A DNA stretch of 64,000 bases from Theocolax elegans (Eukaryota; Arthropoda; Insecta; Hymenoptera; Cerocephalidae), in NCBI GenBank assembly GCA_026168455.1, contig CM047431.1:54614539-54678538 (forward strand), read 5' to 3'. How positions within the stretch are numbered: the first letter of the stretch is position 1; each line of letters opens with the position of its first letter. Under the pieces are notes generated by a model. The model did not search any database, was not told the origin of the DNA, and saw nothing but the letters and a program-made list of their open reading frames with translations. Made by a program: the position numbers and the translations under genes. Positions 12,760 through 25,130 of this stretch are shown one piece after another.

Positions 12760-14495
12760 TACGTTAAATTGTATTATTTTACAAATTCGAAAATATCGTA
12801 TAAACTGTATACGTTACAACATTTGTATCGTCAATACTTTTTCGATAAAGCACAAGACGCTCGAAACACATGATTTCGTTGAATACTGTACACTCAATGA
12901 TAATTTGTAGCGGAGTCTCCGGTTTATCGACGTTTAAAGTGATTACAAAAAAAAAAAGTTTCGACTCTCACGAGCAGTGTAAGAAAATCATTGGAATATC
13001 CCAGTTCGTCACTCGTAATTACTTCGTTTGTGTCAAACTCTCCAAGTAGAAGGGATATAGATATACGTACAGTATACATTTCTTTTACGAATAATCGTTA
13101 ACATTTTCTTTATTACACTATCGAGAAATGTATAATAAATTATAATATATACGGAGATCAATATATTATTAAGATTAATCGATCGATATTTCTACTCGCG
13201 ACGTCATTTATATTTATAAATGTATTTACACTATTTCGACGTTGTTGATAGAGATATATAGTATAATACTTTTTCAATCATTATGATTTGCCAAGTGATT
13301 ATAAATTTTACGCTAAACAAATGCAATTACATTCAAGGTCTTTTTCACTTTCCCAAGGTAATTATTGTTAATTGTGTGTATAATTATAGGTGTCGTATGC
13401 ATAATTGCACTGAAAGAAAAATGTTGTATTAAAAATTATTATAATTTGTATAGTAAAGTAAAGACTCACTTAGATTCTCGCAATTTTCGCTATGTTTTAT
13501 ACATATATAGTAATTATTATAAAAAATACATAGTAATTGTTAGCACTGTTATGACAAAAATTACGATAGTCCTAAGTATTTTAGCGTTACCATGAATATA
13601 TACTCATTTTTCTCGGTGTATTGGTTTATATGGAAACGTTTAAGAAATGGTATGAACCATGCAACTAAATACATTATTTATGTATTATGTTCTTCGATAG
13701 CGAAGAGCCATTATATTTTTGTTTATTTATTCGATAACGTTTTCACGAATTTCATCTGCGCAATAAAGTTGGATGTAAAAAAATTGTAAATAATGTTTTA
13801 TTTTATATTAATTTATCATTTATGCGATATATTACAGCAACGTTTCGTTGGCTTAGTACACATATAAAAAATATAAATGAAGATTCTGTTGTAAACTGAC
13901 GTCAGAATAATACGGAAATAATAGATCACGAGCTTAATTATAACAAGAGAATAATATTAGAAATTATTCAAATTAAATGTAATAATACTAGTATCAATAA
14001 GAAAGAAGATTTATGTTGTATACGTTAAATAGATGTTATTGACTGGTTATAAGACATTTAATAAAAGGTAATTCATTGTTTAAGTTTTATATTAATGTTA
14101 TTAGTAATTATGAATAATCTGTTTGTTAAATCGTTTGTAAATTGTCTTGTGATTTAATTGACCAGCCTGATTGAGATTGGTGTACCAAGCTAACGAAAAG
14201 TCGCTTATCAAACACAGAATATTTTGGAAAATTTCATCATTTTTCCTTGCATTGGCTTCCTTTAGATAGAAATAAAAGTTAACATGCAATAAATTTTTCA
14301 CTGAAAGTCTATATTAATTGTTACTAAAAGATTAATAAAATTTACCATAACTTTTTTCTCCGTATAATGCACTGAGGAAATGTTTTCGAGTACATTCAAA
14401 TACTACAATGTTCTATATTTTTACTTGAGTTTGCTTAACAAAAAAGAGCAACAAAGGTCGTTAAACAATGAATAACATTACTAATATCCTGGTGA
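12760..14495. other. Intergenic stretch without a supported gene
   Basis: AT-rich. Plus-strand ORFs at 13365-13789 and a minus-strand ORF at 14101-14301 have Ile/Tyr/Lys-rich, AT-driven composition with no family resemblance, so they are not annotated. Confidence 0.5.
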
Positions 14496-17096
14496 TCACT
14501 GCATTTCCTTTAAGCAAAGATATATTACGCGCGTATTTAATATTTTCGCGATAACAAAACCGTACGCACGAGCCAGGATGTTCGTTAATTTTTTGCTAGA
14601 CGGCCTTTCCAAAACGATTTCCGAAATAAATACGAAAAGCGCGACGAGGTAACCAGTGATCAGAGCATAAAACGCTGGTTCAATTTCAGTTATAGAAATA
14701 TCATCTATGGAAACGGAGACGTATTTTTTGTACTGAATTTCTTGAAGTTTATCGAAATGAAGAATGATCCCTTGCTCGAAGAGTCTGTAGTAAATCGTGC
14801 GAATCCGATGGATCAGTGGGAAATCATCCCGAAACACCAAAACGTAATACCTTTGCAAGTATTTGTCCTTGGAAATGCTCATTTCCTTGTTACCGGACAG
14901 CCTACTGTCGACCGAGATGCAATCGTGAGCGCAAGCGATTTTCGTGTGATTCTTCGAGTTTAACATATGGACGCACTCGTCGAGACTATTCACAGAGTTA
15001 AAGTCTTTTGGATAATTGAATTGTTGAAATACTGCCGAGTGTAATTCATCGCGTAAATTTTGTACTTGTAGCTGATGCGCAGATCGTTGAGTTCCTTGAT
15101 ATCGAGCTGCTTGATCGGCGTGGTGGTGATCAAAGCGCTCAGTTGGCTCTGCAAACACGAGTTGAGCGCCATGAAGAGAAATACGAACAAAACGAATATG
15201 ATCCTGGTCATCAAATTTTGGGGGTTCAAGAGCATCGCTACGCCGACCGCGCCGCGCAAACCGTCCATACCGATCCTAAAGACATTTCGTTTCATAAAGT
15301 AAGCGGCAGTCCCGGTAACTCCGCAAGCGACGAGCAATGATGACCGAAATATCTTGAACGACACCATGCTCGCGATGTATTCGTCCAATGTCATTTTTTC
15401 CTTTTTGGTGACGTAGCAAATACCCGAGAGCAAGTACGTGTTCAACTCGCTTTTCCAATAATCACGCCCGTAATGGAATACGGTGTGCATGTCGTAATGA
15501 CCATCGAGAACGTTCAGTACGGAAATCCCAAAGGATACGTCGGTACTGTTTACTACCTCGTCCTTGGGTACCACGTGCAAACGCGTCGTCGCGTTCAGTG
15601 ATTCCCATATCGTTTGTACGATCGAGCTGCTCATACCGCGTACCTTCAACCCGTATTTGTTCCGTGGATCCTCGCGATCGTTGGTCACGCACAATTTTAC
15701 CGGATACCTCGAAATCCTAATGGTCTTCTCGAACGACAAATCCTTACACATCGATGAGACATCTGCAACCACGTAAACTTGATACATATATATACGTATA
15801 CTGAGAAAAGAGATTCTTTGAATTTTTGGTCAAAAACGATTATATGATTTTGTCTTAATTAAAACGTTCTACTATTATTCATATAATGTGTCGTAAGGAT
15901 AATATTTTCAGGCACCGCTAGAGGGAAAGTCTGCGACTTTTTGAACTTAATAGTAAATTTTATGCATTAATGATATAAGTATGTCTACCTAACTCTCGTA
16001 TAATAGCGTTTTCAAATATATTTACTAATTTGACTAAACGAATGTATTCAGTACGATATATGATTATATTCCTTCGATAATAATAATCTTCACTTTGTAA
16101 ATTAGTTTAAAACTTATACGATCTATTAGTAAAGAATATTAGGTATCATTCGATTGCTTTTTTATTAAGGAATATTTCTTAGTAGTTAAGAAATTGACAT
16201 TTGCCGCAAAGTAAAGATTTTAAAACAATGGCAAATACACCATTTTTTTTAAGCAAAGAATTACTTTTCTCAGTGTATACATGCGTGACATAACATCCAA
16301 TCCATAAGAATAATTATTAAAAATGTATTATAACTATACGAACCGTTTGGATGAACCTCGCGTTTGAAAATAATAAATTTGTGACCGTTCTCTTGGGTGT
16401 ATGCACCTGCTTTTCTCCAAACGCCGGGCGCCCCTTCAAAGTAAGGGTTGAACGTGTACAATTCAACGCTCGACCGTGCATTCAAACACACGTATACAGC
16501 CGCAAGAATGTTGAATTGCCAAATAATGTTCAAGTAGCTGTAAGCTTCGTTGCAACTGTTTATTACGTTAATTTTTTGGACGATGTAGAATCCGTAAGCG
16601 TTCCACCATATCGTACCTTTCAGTTTGTTCAATACGATTTTCAAACGCGTCACCTCCAACTCGGCGATCACGAATTTCCCAGACGCATACGGTACAAACA
16701 GTTTGCTAGTCGAATCTAATTTGTAAGAGTTGCAACGATTCGCGTTATCGGTTACGTAAAGATCGGTTTTCGTTAATCCGATTACACTGACAACCTTGCC
16801 GTCTTCCTTTACATCGACGATACTCCAATTGGCTATTAATATTACGTTTCTCGGTAAAATATTATCGCCGAAACACCGTTTAAATATATTCATCTGGAAA
16901 ATTAATACAGGATACCTTGTGGCGTTACAGTCGCGTGTTTGTAGTCGCATTGCGATATTTCACTTACCGGTAATTCCGTCGATACGTAGACATTATTTTT
17001 CGGAAAGTTCGTGTAGTTACCATCACTCGAACCGACGTCCATTGCGCGCGTCACCAGAAAAAGATGTGTTACAACGTATAATATCATATCTATCAA
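14496..17096 (-). CDS. Divergent ionotropic receptor (IR), three exons, one frameshift
   Basis: A ligand-gated chemoreceptor of the iGluR-derived insect IR family, acting in the membrane of sensory neurons. Exon 1 (17096-16968) encodes a signal peptide (MIDMILYVVTHLFLVTRA). It has donor CCG|GTAAGTG and a 74-bp intron to acceptor TTTTCCAG. Exon 2 (16893 to about 16344) is the N-terminal domain, ending with the IR-typical block NPYFEGAPGVWRK...ENGH. Exon 3 (15762-14496) has acceptor GTTGCAG. It holds S1, then TM1 (about SLLVACGVTGTAAYFM), TM2 with the SQLSALITT equivalent of the iGluR gating motif, S2, and TM3 (AFYALITGYLVALFVFISEI). The donor ending exon 2 is inferred from phase (phase 1, GTTCGT) and is weak. 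The frame breaks near 15027-15029: one base seems missing in a TTT run between TM2 and S2. With that discounted, the product is about 648 aa, normal for an IR. It is either a young pseudogene or an assembly error. Confidence 0.72.
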
Positions 17097-17104
17097 ATTA
17101 ATTA

Positions 17105-18076
17105 TGCAGATAAAAAATTATAAATTTTTTTTAGCGTTGCATTACAGCATTACGGAGAGTGTAAAATTCATACGTAAACGAAGGCATGTACAATTTTCGT
17201 TAACAATGGAAAAAAAAGAGAGAGAACCGTTGATGTATATCGATTTTACGATTAATTATTTCATTAATTATTTGCGTACCTTCGTAATTTTACTACCCGT
17301 TTAACTTAATAATTTAAATCCGTATAAACAAGAATAATGATTTTTTTTTCAAATAAATTAAAATACAACTGTTTCATAAAATATATAAATGTTATATCGT
17401 TGGTAGAAAAAAGACATTTAATTAAATTACGCAAATAAATTTTAAATTATTTATAATTATAATTTACAAAAATGCAATGTATCGTGTTACATTTTTACAT
17501 ACAACGATAATAACGATCGTGAATTAAAAATATAATATATAACGATGTATATATTTTGAATTTAAATACGTGTTTAATAGATTGCAAGATTATTTGGCGA
17601 TTCGATAAAATTTGTCAGGTATTCTAGCAGCTGTCAACAAACGGAGTACAATTTGGTTCATTACAATAAAAAGCTATAATGCAGTATGTATACAGCCAAG
17701 CATTAAAAGTTTGTTTTCATTACAGCGACAAGGAAATTTGAACATATATATATAAAGCAGATGCCAATCGCGATCTGTGCCAAGGTTATCTTCAGGTCGA
17801 GCTCGCTTGACAAAACTTATGTAAAATACACGAATCAAAAAATTTACATTCGTTGCACAAATAATAAAAATTATTGTTTATAATTTATTTACATGTATGC
17901 AATTAGTTATTATTATTAACGTGCTATTGCGACGTAAGTTTCTATTGTAATATTAATAAATGAAAACATGACATGATATTTAAATGATTATAAAGATACA
18001 AATAAATTAATCGTATTTTCTAGTTATCGATGATTATACATGTGGGTTTACATCACAACGACGCAGGCAGGATCGA
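17105..18076. other. Intergenic stretch without a gene
   Basis: Very AT-rich. The ORF at 17104-17304 (plus) has no supporting signal. Confidence 0.5.
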
Positions 18077-19367
18077 TCAGTCCTCGAGTTGAACACACCT
18101 AGTTTGAGCAAGTTCGTCGCAAGAGACACCGATGCAATAGGTAGAATTTTTCATTTCAAACATTTCGAGCTCGTAAATTTCACAGTTGATTTTTCCCAAA
18201 GACATTGGTTCGCTCACTTGACCAGAGGACGCGATTCGTTGGAGGTATATCGAAGTACCGAGTCGATGGTCGAAGTTGGTCGCGAATGCCAATAGCGCAT
18301 CGCCATCCGGTAGATTGACAAGTTTCAAGTGCATCAACCTTGGATAAATCTTCGTCGTAATCATCGTATCCCAAGGTGATGTTCGTCTTCTCATTCAACC
18401 AAGTGTCGTACAGAGAACAATGTAAATAGTGCTTTTCCTCGTCGATGAAGCGACATACACTGAAATTCCCATGACTCGTCGAGTATCCGTCGAAATCGAA
18501 ACCGTGATAACCAGAGTACTTGAGAACGATCGATTTCATAAATTGGAATTTGGAGTCAAGACGTTTGACGATTGTTGAATTCGAGGATGGCTTGACCTGA
18601 AGGTAAAAGTAACCATCAGTGGTCTCGTAATCCTTAGCGGAATGAACCCTTATCGTGTTCGGCTGGTAGAACGGGTAAGAATCCACATCTGAAATAATAA
18701 TCGAGAGAGGTAGATCGATAGAGAGAAAGTGGTATTGAGATTAGGTTGTTAATGGTCCATCGGATGTGTAGAGTATAGATAAACTCTAACCTGGAATCGG
18801 AGAGTTAAGAACGGAGGAAACAGGCTTGGCTTTATCGTCGTATCTGTAAACATGTGTATATCTGGGTTGATCGTGCGAAAGACCAGTGATGAAAAGGTCG
18901 AACGTATCTTGGTAGCCCACGACATCGATCACGTCGACCGGAGTAGGATCGACGTCCGTTATCTCGAAGCCATGACATGTGCAGCCACGGGGATCGACTA
19001 TCACGAATCTCCACTCTCCCACGTGCTTGTAAGGCGTGAAGCGATAATTCAATAGCCAAACAACTAGTTTCCCGTTGGCCAGACTGATCGCGCGTCTGGG
19101 ATACCTTGATGGGTACCTCAATACCAAGGGCACCTTGCACGTCTTCGACTCCGTCGACTCAAGTTGGAGAGCGTGATTCCCTTCCCTCGAGTCGAGCACG
19201 TGTACCAACCTATTGTCCACCTTCACAATCATCGGCGCTGATACCTGGATGTGCCTGATAGTTGACCACTCCTCCATACCATTGTACCTGATATTACGGA
19301 AAAATCCATCCGCCTCCATCGCGCTCATCAATGCGATCGAAGCGATTATTCTCAACGCGGATGACAT
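18077..19367 (-). CDS. Secreted protein of unknown family (paralogue C), one frameshift
   Basis: Exon 1 (19367-18791) starts with a signal peptide (MSSALRIIASIALMSAMEADG) and ends at donor CCAG|GTTAGA. Exon 2 (18688-18077) follows acceptor TTATTTCAG, with phase 1 across the 102-bp intron. The reading frame then shifts once between about 18320 and 18395, after ...NITLGYDDY, and resumes as ...LVNLPDGDALL to a stop at 18077. The coding total is 1189 nt, exactly one base more than its 1188-nt paralogue at 10669-11931. This argues that one extra base breaks an otherwise equal-length gene. Conserved features are RF-x-IVD plus Cys, Y-x-DTFDLF, and several sequons (NST, NFS, NIT). The intron phase differs from the paralogue (1 against 2), so the exact junction deserves caution. 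Function unknown; young pseudogene or assembly error. Confidence 0.7.
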
Positions 19368-19385
19368 ACTTTTCTCCAGATATTC

Positions 19386-20097
19386 CTAAACAAAAATATA
19401 TACTATTCATATACATTTTTATCTTGATCGCCCTGGTCCCCGTTCTTATTTGTTTACGAATGCTTTTAGATTACAAGTAGAACATGACCTTGACCTTTGT
19501 CTCCGAACACGAGGTCAATACTAAACGCGCTACGTTGCCCCAAAGTTAAGTTTTCTCCAAAAACTTCTTAAAAACAACATTCACTATCACTGTTCGTTTA
19601 AAAGTACTTTTCAATTATAATTTGACCTTGACCTTTAACTTCCAGTTCAAGGTCGATGGCTAAACACACTCTTCCCATGTTAAATTTTTTAAACTTTCTA
19701 TTTACAAAGACAAATTGATGTTGATTCAAAATCGCGTGCAGATAATAGTAGTGATTACGGTTTGATAAAATTTTTATTTGTTTCAGTTTATTTATTTACA
19801 TTGCGAATGTAAAAAGCAAGTACGTGATATTCACAATTTATGTCATTATGCTGGTATTTAGGTTACTTGGGTGCAAGATATTTCAAATCTGTATGTATAT
19901 ATATATATATATGTGTAAACGTCAAAATTTGACAGCCAATAAGTAATAACCAAAAAAAAAATGTTTTTCTTGCTCCCTTTATATTTGAATAAAATAGAGT
20001 ATTAGCTTCTTACGGCGTAATTCTTAAGATTGTATGTATTTTGTTTATTTAATGATTACGACCACGAGTGAATTAAAGATAAATATATTGTACTTAC
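19386..20097 (-). other. Probable 5'UTR intron of the gene at 18077-19367
   Basis: The strong acceptor TTTTTGTTTAG lies 18 bases upstream of the ATG. A strong donor TGTAG|GTAAGTA is at 20098/20097. The paralogue shows the same layout. The intron contains the TGACCTTGACCTTT repeats. Confidence 0.45.
19485..19680. repeat. Duplicated unit with TGACCTTGACCTTT (nuclear-receptor-like half sites)
   Basis: TGACCTTGACCTTT occurs at 19485-19498 and again at 19623-19636. Each copy is followed by similar sequence (AGGTC, then CTAAAC, then GTTAA-TTTT), so this is a diverged tandem duplication of about 138 bp. The reverse complement reads AAAGGTCAAGGTCA, which contains the TCAAGGTCA extended half site bound by FTZ-F1/ERR-type nuclear receptors. 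A regulatory role is inference. Confidence 0.5.
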
Positions 20098-20099
20098 CT

Positions 20100-20845
20100 A
20101 CAAAGTTTATAGCTTAAACGGCGCCTTTAAAATCGTGTATATGTTAATTAAAACTGTACTTCTTTTCCACGTTTAGCTTTATCGGCGTACAAGAAGAGTC
20201 TGATGGTTTATCATGGAAGTAACTCATTTTTGTCTCGTGTTTAAAACGCTCGATTGCCGAAATATTACGTGTGTAATGTTAATATATACATATTTACGTC
20301 TCTAGTGTAGTCGGAAGAATATCTACGAATTGCATCATAAATATGTATTCATTCAATATTTTTTGTACAATGTACAAACAATTACTTCATTTGATGATAA
20401 AGCAAGTTTAATTACTTTTAAATATATGTTGGAAATATAGTAAATCAAATCGATGTATATTGTAAATCAAGTCTCGAACTTGTCTTATTATTATGTTTTA
20501 ATTTACAATAATTCAAATAAATTCCTTTTTTATATATCCAATTTTGAATATTCACACTTATAATACATTAATAGATAAAATTCATATAAATAATTTTCCA
20601 CCTTAAAAACGGTTTTGCAATATCACTAAGATTTATCGGTTTTTAAACTTGTGCATCTTTATAATCAAATACTAAACGTATAAACGGTCGAACGCGATTT
20701 TCATGAAATTTGTAAAAATTCGTTTCCTGGATCGATATTACAACCTACATCTTAAAGTGTAAAAATTGTTGCTAAAATGTGTGATATAATAAGTGTAATA
20801 GTATTACACTTTTGAAACAAGAGGTAAAAAATGAATATTAACTTA
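20100..20845. other. AT-rich non-coding stretch
   Basis: No gene signal. It precedes the tandemly duplicated left end of the Helentron-like element. Confidence 0.5.
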
Positions 20846-22840
20846 AAAACAATAAACTGAAAAGAATTAGAATTATAAATCTTTTAAAATATAAAAAGTT
20901 GAAGATTTTTACAATATAAACTATTTCTATGTCAATGTTATTTGAACCATGATTAATTTTTTCTTAAATCTATTAGCATCTTCGAAAGATAATGTGGATC
21001 AAATCTACATATGAGTCATATCATGAATGTAGAAACTGTATTTTTAGGCACGATCGTTACACGGAAGTGCCTTATATTTTCATCATCGCAAAATATGTGA
21101 TACCTCAAAAAAGTATATATTTTGACATAAAAATAAAATTTATGCAAGTTAGAACCCATCCAAACCTCTCCCTAAAATGTATGTATGGATGTGTGTATGT
21201 ATGAAATCCTGTGACCAAAATAACTCTGCTAATTTTTAATCGATTGAGCTGAAATTTACAGGGTATATTTGTTATAATTATCGAACTCTGTGGTCCTATT
21301 TTCAGATATATCGCTCATAAATTGTGGAAGTTATGGAGCGTTTTACAATTTCGTAAAATTGGTTTATGCATATTATCTCCAAAAATACTGTTCTTACGTA
21401 CATAATGAATTTAGACAAAATTTTCGTCTTAAAATTATAAAACTTTTTCCTATACATCACTTTCTGATTCGAGCAATATTTTAAAGATACGTACATAAAA
21501 ACAATGAAAATCTTTAAAAATCTACAAAAAAGCACGTTTTTTCGTTATAAATTGAAATGTATCATTTTTATATAAAAAGCGTAAATAGACAAAATATTCG
21601 TCACAAAATTACAAAACTTTTTCCTTTTGTACACTTAACGCTCAAAACAATATTTTCGAAGATAAACATAGAAAAACGGTCAAAATAATGAAAAAAGCAA
21701 AAAAACACGTTTTTTCGCAATAAAACGAAATGTATTGTTTTTACTGAAAAACTTTTAATGAGCGAAATGTTCGTCAAAATAACAAAACTTTTTCCTATTG
21801 TACACTTAACGCTCAAAACAATATTTTCGAAGATAAACATAAAAACAATAAACTGAAAAAATTAGAATTATAAATCTTTTAAAATATAAAAAGTTGAAGA
21901 TTTTTACAATATAAACTATTTCTATGTCAATGTTATTTGAACCATGATTAATTTTTTCTTAAATCTATTAGCATCTTCGAAAGATAATGTGGATCAAATC
22001 TACATATGAGTCATATCATGAATGTAGAAACTGTATTTTTAGGCACGATCGTTACACGGAAGTGCCTTATATTTTCATCATCGCAAAATATGTGATACCT
22101 CAAAAAAGTATATTTTGACATAAAAATAAAATTTATGCAAGTTAGAACCCATCCAAACCTCTCCCTAAAATGTATGTATGGATGTGTGTATGTATGAAAT
22201 CCTGTGACCAAAATAACTCTGCTAATTTTTAATCGATTGAGCTGAAATTTACAGGGTATATTTGTTATAATTATCGAACTCTGTGGTCCTATTTTCAGAT
22301 ATATCGCTCATAAATTGTGGAAGTTATGGAGCGTTTTACAATTTCGTAAAATTGGTTTATGCATATTATCTCCAAAAATACTGTTCTTACGTACATAATG
22401 AATTTAGACAAAATTTCGTCTTAAAATTATAAAACTTTTTCCTATACATCACTTTCTGATTCGAGCAATATTTTTAAAGATACGTACATAAAAACAATGA
22501 AAATCTTTAAAAATCTACAAAAAAGCACGTTTTTTCGTTATAAATTGAAATGTATCATTTTTATATAAAAAGCGTAAATAGACAAAATATTCGTCACAAA
22601 ATTACAAAACTTTTTCCTTTGTACACTTAACGCTCAAAACAATATTTTCGAAGATAAACATAGAAAAACGGTCAAAATAATGAAAAAGATACAAAAAAAC
22701 ACGTTTTTTCGCAATAAAACGAAATGTATTGTTTTTACTGAAAAACTTTTAATGAGCGAAATGTTCGTCTTAAAATAACAAAACTTTTTCCTATTGTACA
22801 CTTACGCTCAAAACAATATTTTCGAAGATAAACATAGAAA
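20846..22840. repeat. Tandem duplication, unit about 995 bp
   Basis: Sequence from about 20846 (ACAATAAACTGAAAA) to 21840 repeats from about 21841 with very few differences. The unit covers about 200 bp of flank plus the left end of the mobile element. The element's left terminus therefore appears twice, at 21046 and 22041. Confidence 0.85.
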
Positions 22841-23205
22841 AACGATCAAAATAATGAAAAAAGCACAAAAAAACACGTATTTTCGCAATAAACCGAAATG
22901 TATTGTTTTTACTGAAAAACATTTAATGAACAAAATTTCGTATTAAAATAATAACCTTTTTCTATATACGCTTAACGTTCAAAACAATATTTTCGAAGAT
23001 AAACATAGAAAATCGATTAAAGTAATGAAAAAAGCACAAAAAAACACGTTTTTTCGCAATAAAACGAAATGTATTGTTTTTACTGAAAAACTTTTAATGA
23101 GCGAAATGTTCGTCAAAATAACAAAACTTTTTCCTATTGTACACTTAACGCTCAAAACAATATTTTCGAAGATAAACATAGAAAAACGATCAAAATAAAA
23201 AAAAA
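21350..23205. repeat. Internal tandem repeats, period about 175 bp
   Basis: Units begin at CACGTTTTTTCG and contain AAACTTTTTCCTATTGTACACTT and CAATATTTTCGAAGATAAACAT-type blocks. Starts are visible at about 21532, 21707, 22526, 22699, 22876 and 23046. Central tandem arrays are common in Helentron-derived elements. Copy B carries shorter arrays at about 29420-29910. Confidence 0.8.
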
Positions 23206-23251
23206 TATGAAAAACGTTAAAAAGTTGACTTCTATTGTATAATTATTGTTG

Positions 23252-23795
23252 ATGTAATATCATTTTCTTTTATCAGTATTTGTTATATGTAAGTCCTCAA
23301 TATCTTTCTCCGGTTCATCATTTTCGTCATCAGATAAATTGCTACCATCTTGTAAATCTGGTCCAACTATTTCAGAAATATAGTCAAGTAACGCCTTAAC
23401 CGCCAATTTTCAGCCTTTCTTGAAGTGTCAAATTGTGTACACCATTCTAAAATTAATTATATTTATGTAAAAAATAAAAAATAAATATTGAAATTATTAT
23501 CATTGTTACTAAAAATACTTCCTATCTAACATTTTTGTTTTGAACGTTTACTTTTTTGAAATTCAGGTACCAAGCTAGTATGACTTCATCATTTAAATGC
23601 ACTACACTTTCATACTCATCTTTAAAATAAATTAATTATTTTACAATTATTTTACAAAAAGTAAAAAATTATTTTCTTTTATGCTATAATAAAAACTTAC
23701 ATTACAATACTTTTGATGTACAAAGAACAATTTAAACAAATGTTTTACACTCTCCTTCTCCTTCTCCAAAAATGTTTAAGCCATACTTTTCTTTC
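23252..23795 (-). pseudogene. Degenerate exon-like cargo of unidentified origin (copy A)
   Basis: Two minus-strand coding-like blocks. The one at about 23540-23627 reads HLNDEVILAWYLNFKK after an acceptor TTTTAAAG. The one at about 23252-23450, after acceptor AATTTTAG, is acidic (DGSNLSDDENDEPEKDIEDL). A third block at 23695-23795 starts YGL and could be the decayed LARP1 exon that follows the DM15 exon. Copy B has all three at 29935-30445. The gene behind the first two is not recognised. Confidence 0.35.
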
Positions 23796-23986
23796 TAAAA
23801 AAAGAATATATGTATGTATAAAATAATATACCTGTTAATAGACAAATACATTGTAATCTATCTTAAGATTTTTTAATAATATATTTTAATATAACAATTT
23901 CAAAGTATAAATTTTATTTGTACCGTAAAATGCAATTTTTATCTAAAAATTCTGAATATATATCTTATGTAGATAAATGCACTTAC

Positions 23987-24596
23987 CACTTTTATAATTT
24001 TTCACTGTTTCCACTTAAAAATCTTTATAAAGTTGTGGTCTGAATTTTTGTGCTATACCGTAATTATTAAATCAAAACAGACACTTAAACCCATAACAAT
24101 ATCCTTCACATACATCTTCATAAGCTATTGTCCTAAAGTCTTCGTACAATAGTGCAATTGAAATTCTCCTTTAAGAAAAATGACCAAAATTGGAAGAGTG
24201 TGTTCACCTTTTGTAACTTCTCTATGACGCTCTGAAATAAAAAGAGATTCCATGAATTCTAAAGTGAATGAAGACTTTATGTAAATTTTATAAATAATGA
24301 ATACAACAATGTGATTTATGTCAACATGATTTCTTTAGCTAAGGAAAGAAAACATATTATAATAATCATCATCACATCAAGAATTTATAACTTAGTTACA
24401 AAAGTAAATTCAAGATTTTTTAATATCTTACCTTTTAAACAATGTGAATGATATTTATGATACACTTGTTGAATGAAACCGTTTACTTTTAAAAACGAAT
24501 GACTAGGATGTTGGAACGTTGGCAATGATTGCGGAGCACCATATCGTAACTATACTAGCTAAGAAACCTTCGTTTGAACTTGTATCAGAACTACTT
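23987..24596 (-). pseudogene. LARP1: Captured LARP1 fragment, DM15 region, copy A (decayed)
   Basis: Minus-strand exon blocks at 24596-24432 and 24231-23987 are homologous to LARP1 (La-related protein 1, an RNA-binding translational regulator of TOP mRNAs). The first encodes the Ser/Pro-rich stretch (SAPQSLPTFQHPSHS in the better copy B). The second covers DM15 repeats, with FRPQLYKDF readable. Splice signals are kept (TTTCAG acceptor, GTAAGTG donor). This copy has lost about 13 nt near the start of the second exon, has a stop where copy B has Gln (KDF*VETV), and shares a TGA in place of Arg with copy B. Introns are retained, so it was captured as DNA, not as a retrocopy. Confidence 0.75.
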
Positions 24597-24959
24597 CTGT
24601 AAATATAAAATAAAAAGAAAAATCTATTATTATTGTAATAGAAAATAAAGCTAAATATTCAAAAACATAAAAAATATCAAAACACTTTAATTAATATTGC
24701 ATAATTACATAATTTAACAATTGTTATACGTGTTGAATAAAAATTATACTGTGCTTAAATTATAAATTTTATAAGCTTATTTCAAAATTAATATCTATGA
24801 AATTTATAAATTTACCCTGAATATGTTCTCGGTCTTAATAATTATAAGTGCCATTCTTTTAAATTATTGTATTTATTATTACATAATAAGAACTTTAATA
24901 GTAAAATAATAAATACAACATTAAATGCAAACTTAATGTAATTTAAAATAAAAAATGTA

Positions 24960-25130
24960 ATAATAAAATGTCACAGACCGTTAATGTATACCAGATCAAC
25001 CTTGAGAAAGATTAAACATCGCCAAAACTATTCCAATACAAAACAAGAGGCTCGTGGTTATTGTTGAATTGAACCATTATTGTTCGACTCACTACCATTG
25101 TTACTCTTGTATTAAAATTGACTAGTAGGT
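24960..25130 (-). pseudogene. Probable further degenerate LARP1 exon, copy A
   Basis: Minus-strand reading contains SNNGSESNNNGSIQQ with stops on either side. It lies upstream of the other LARP1 exons in the expected order. The same block lies at 31690-31880 in copy B. Assignment to LARP1 rests on position and Ser/Asn-rich composition, so it is tentative. Confidence 0.3.

Noticed and set aside
19400..20097. A 5' upstream coding exon for paralogue C
   Set aside because: The ATG at 19367 already begins a clean signal peptide and the upstream block has no open frame. It is treated as 5'UTR only.
21290..23179. Several 60-80 aa ORFs, some nearly identical
   Set aside because: They are translations of the 175-bp tandem repeat units and the duplicated left end, not genes.
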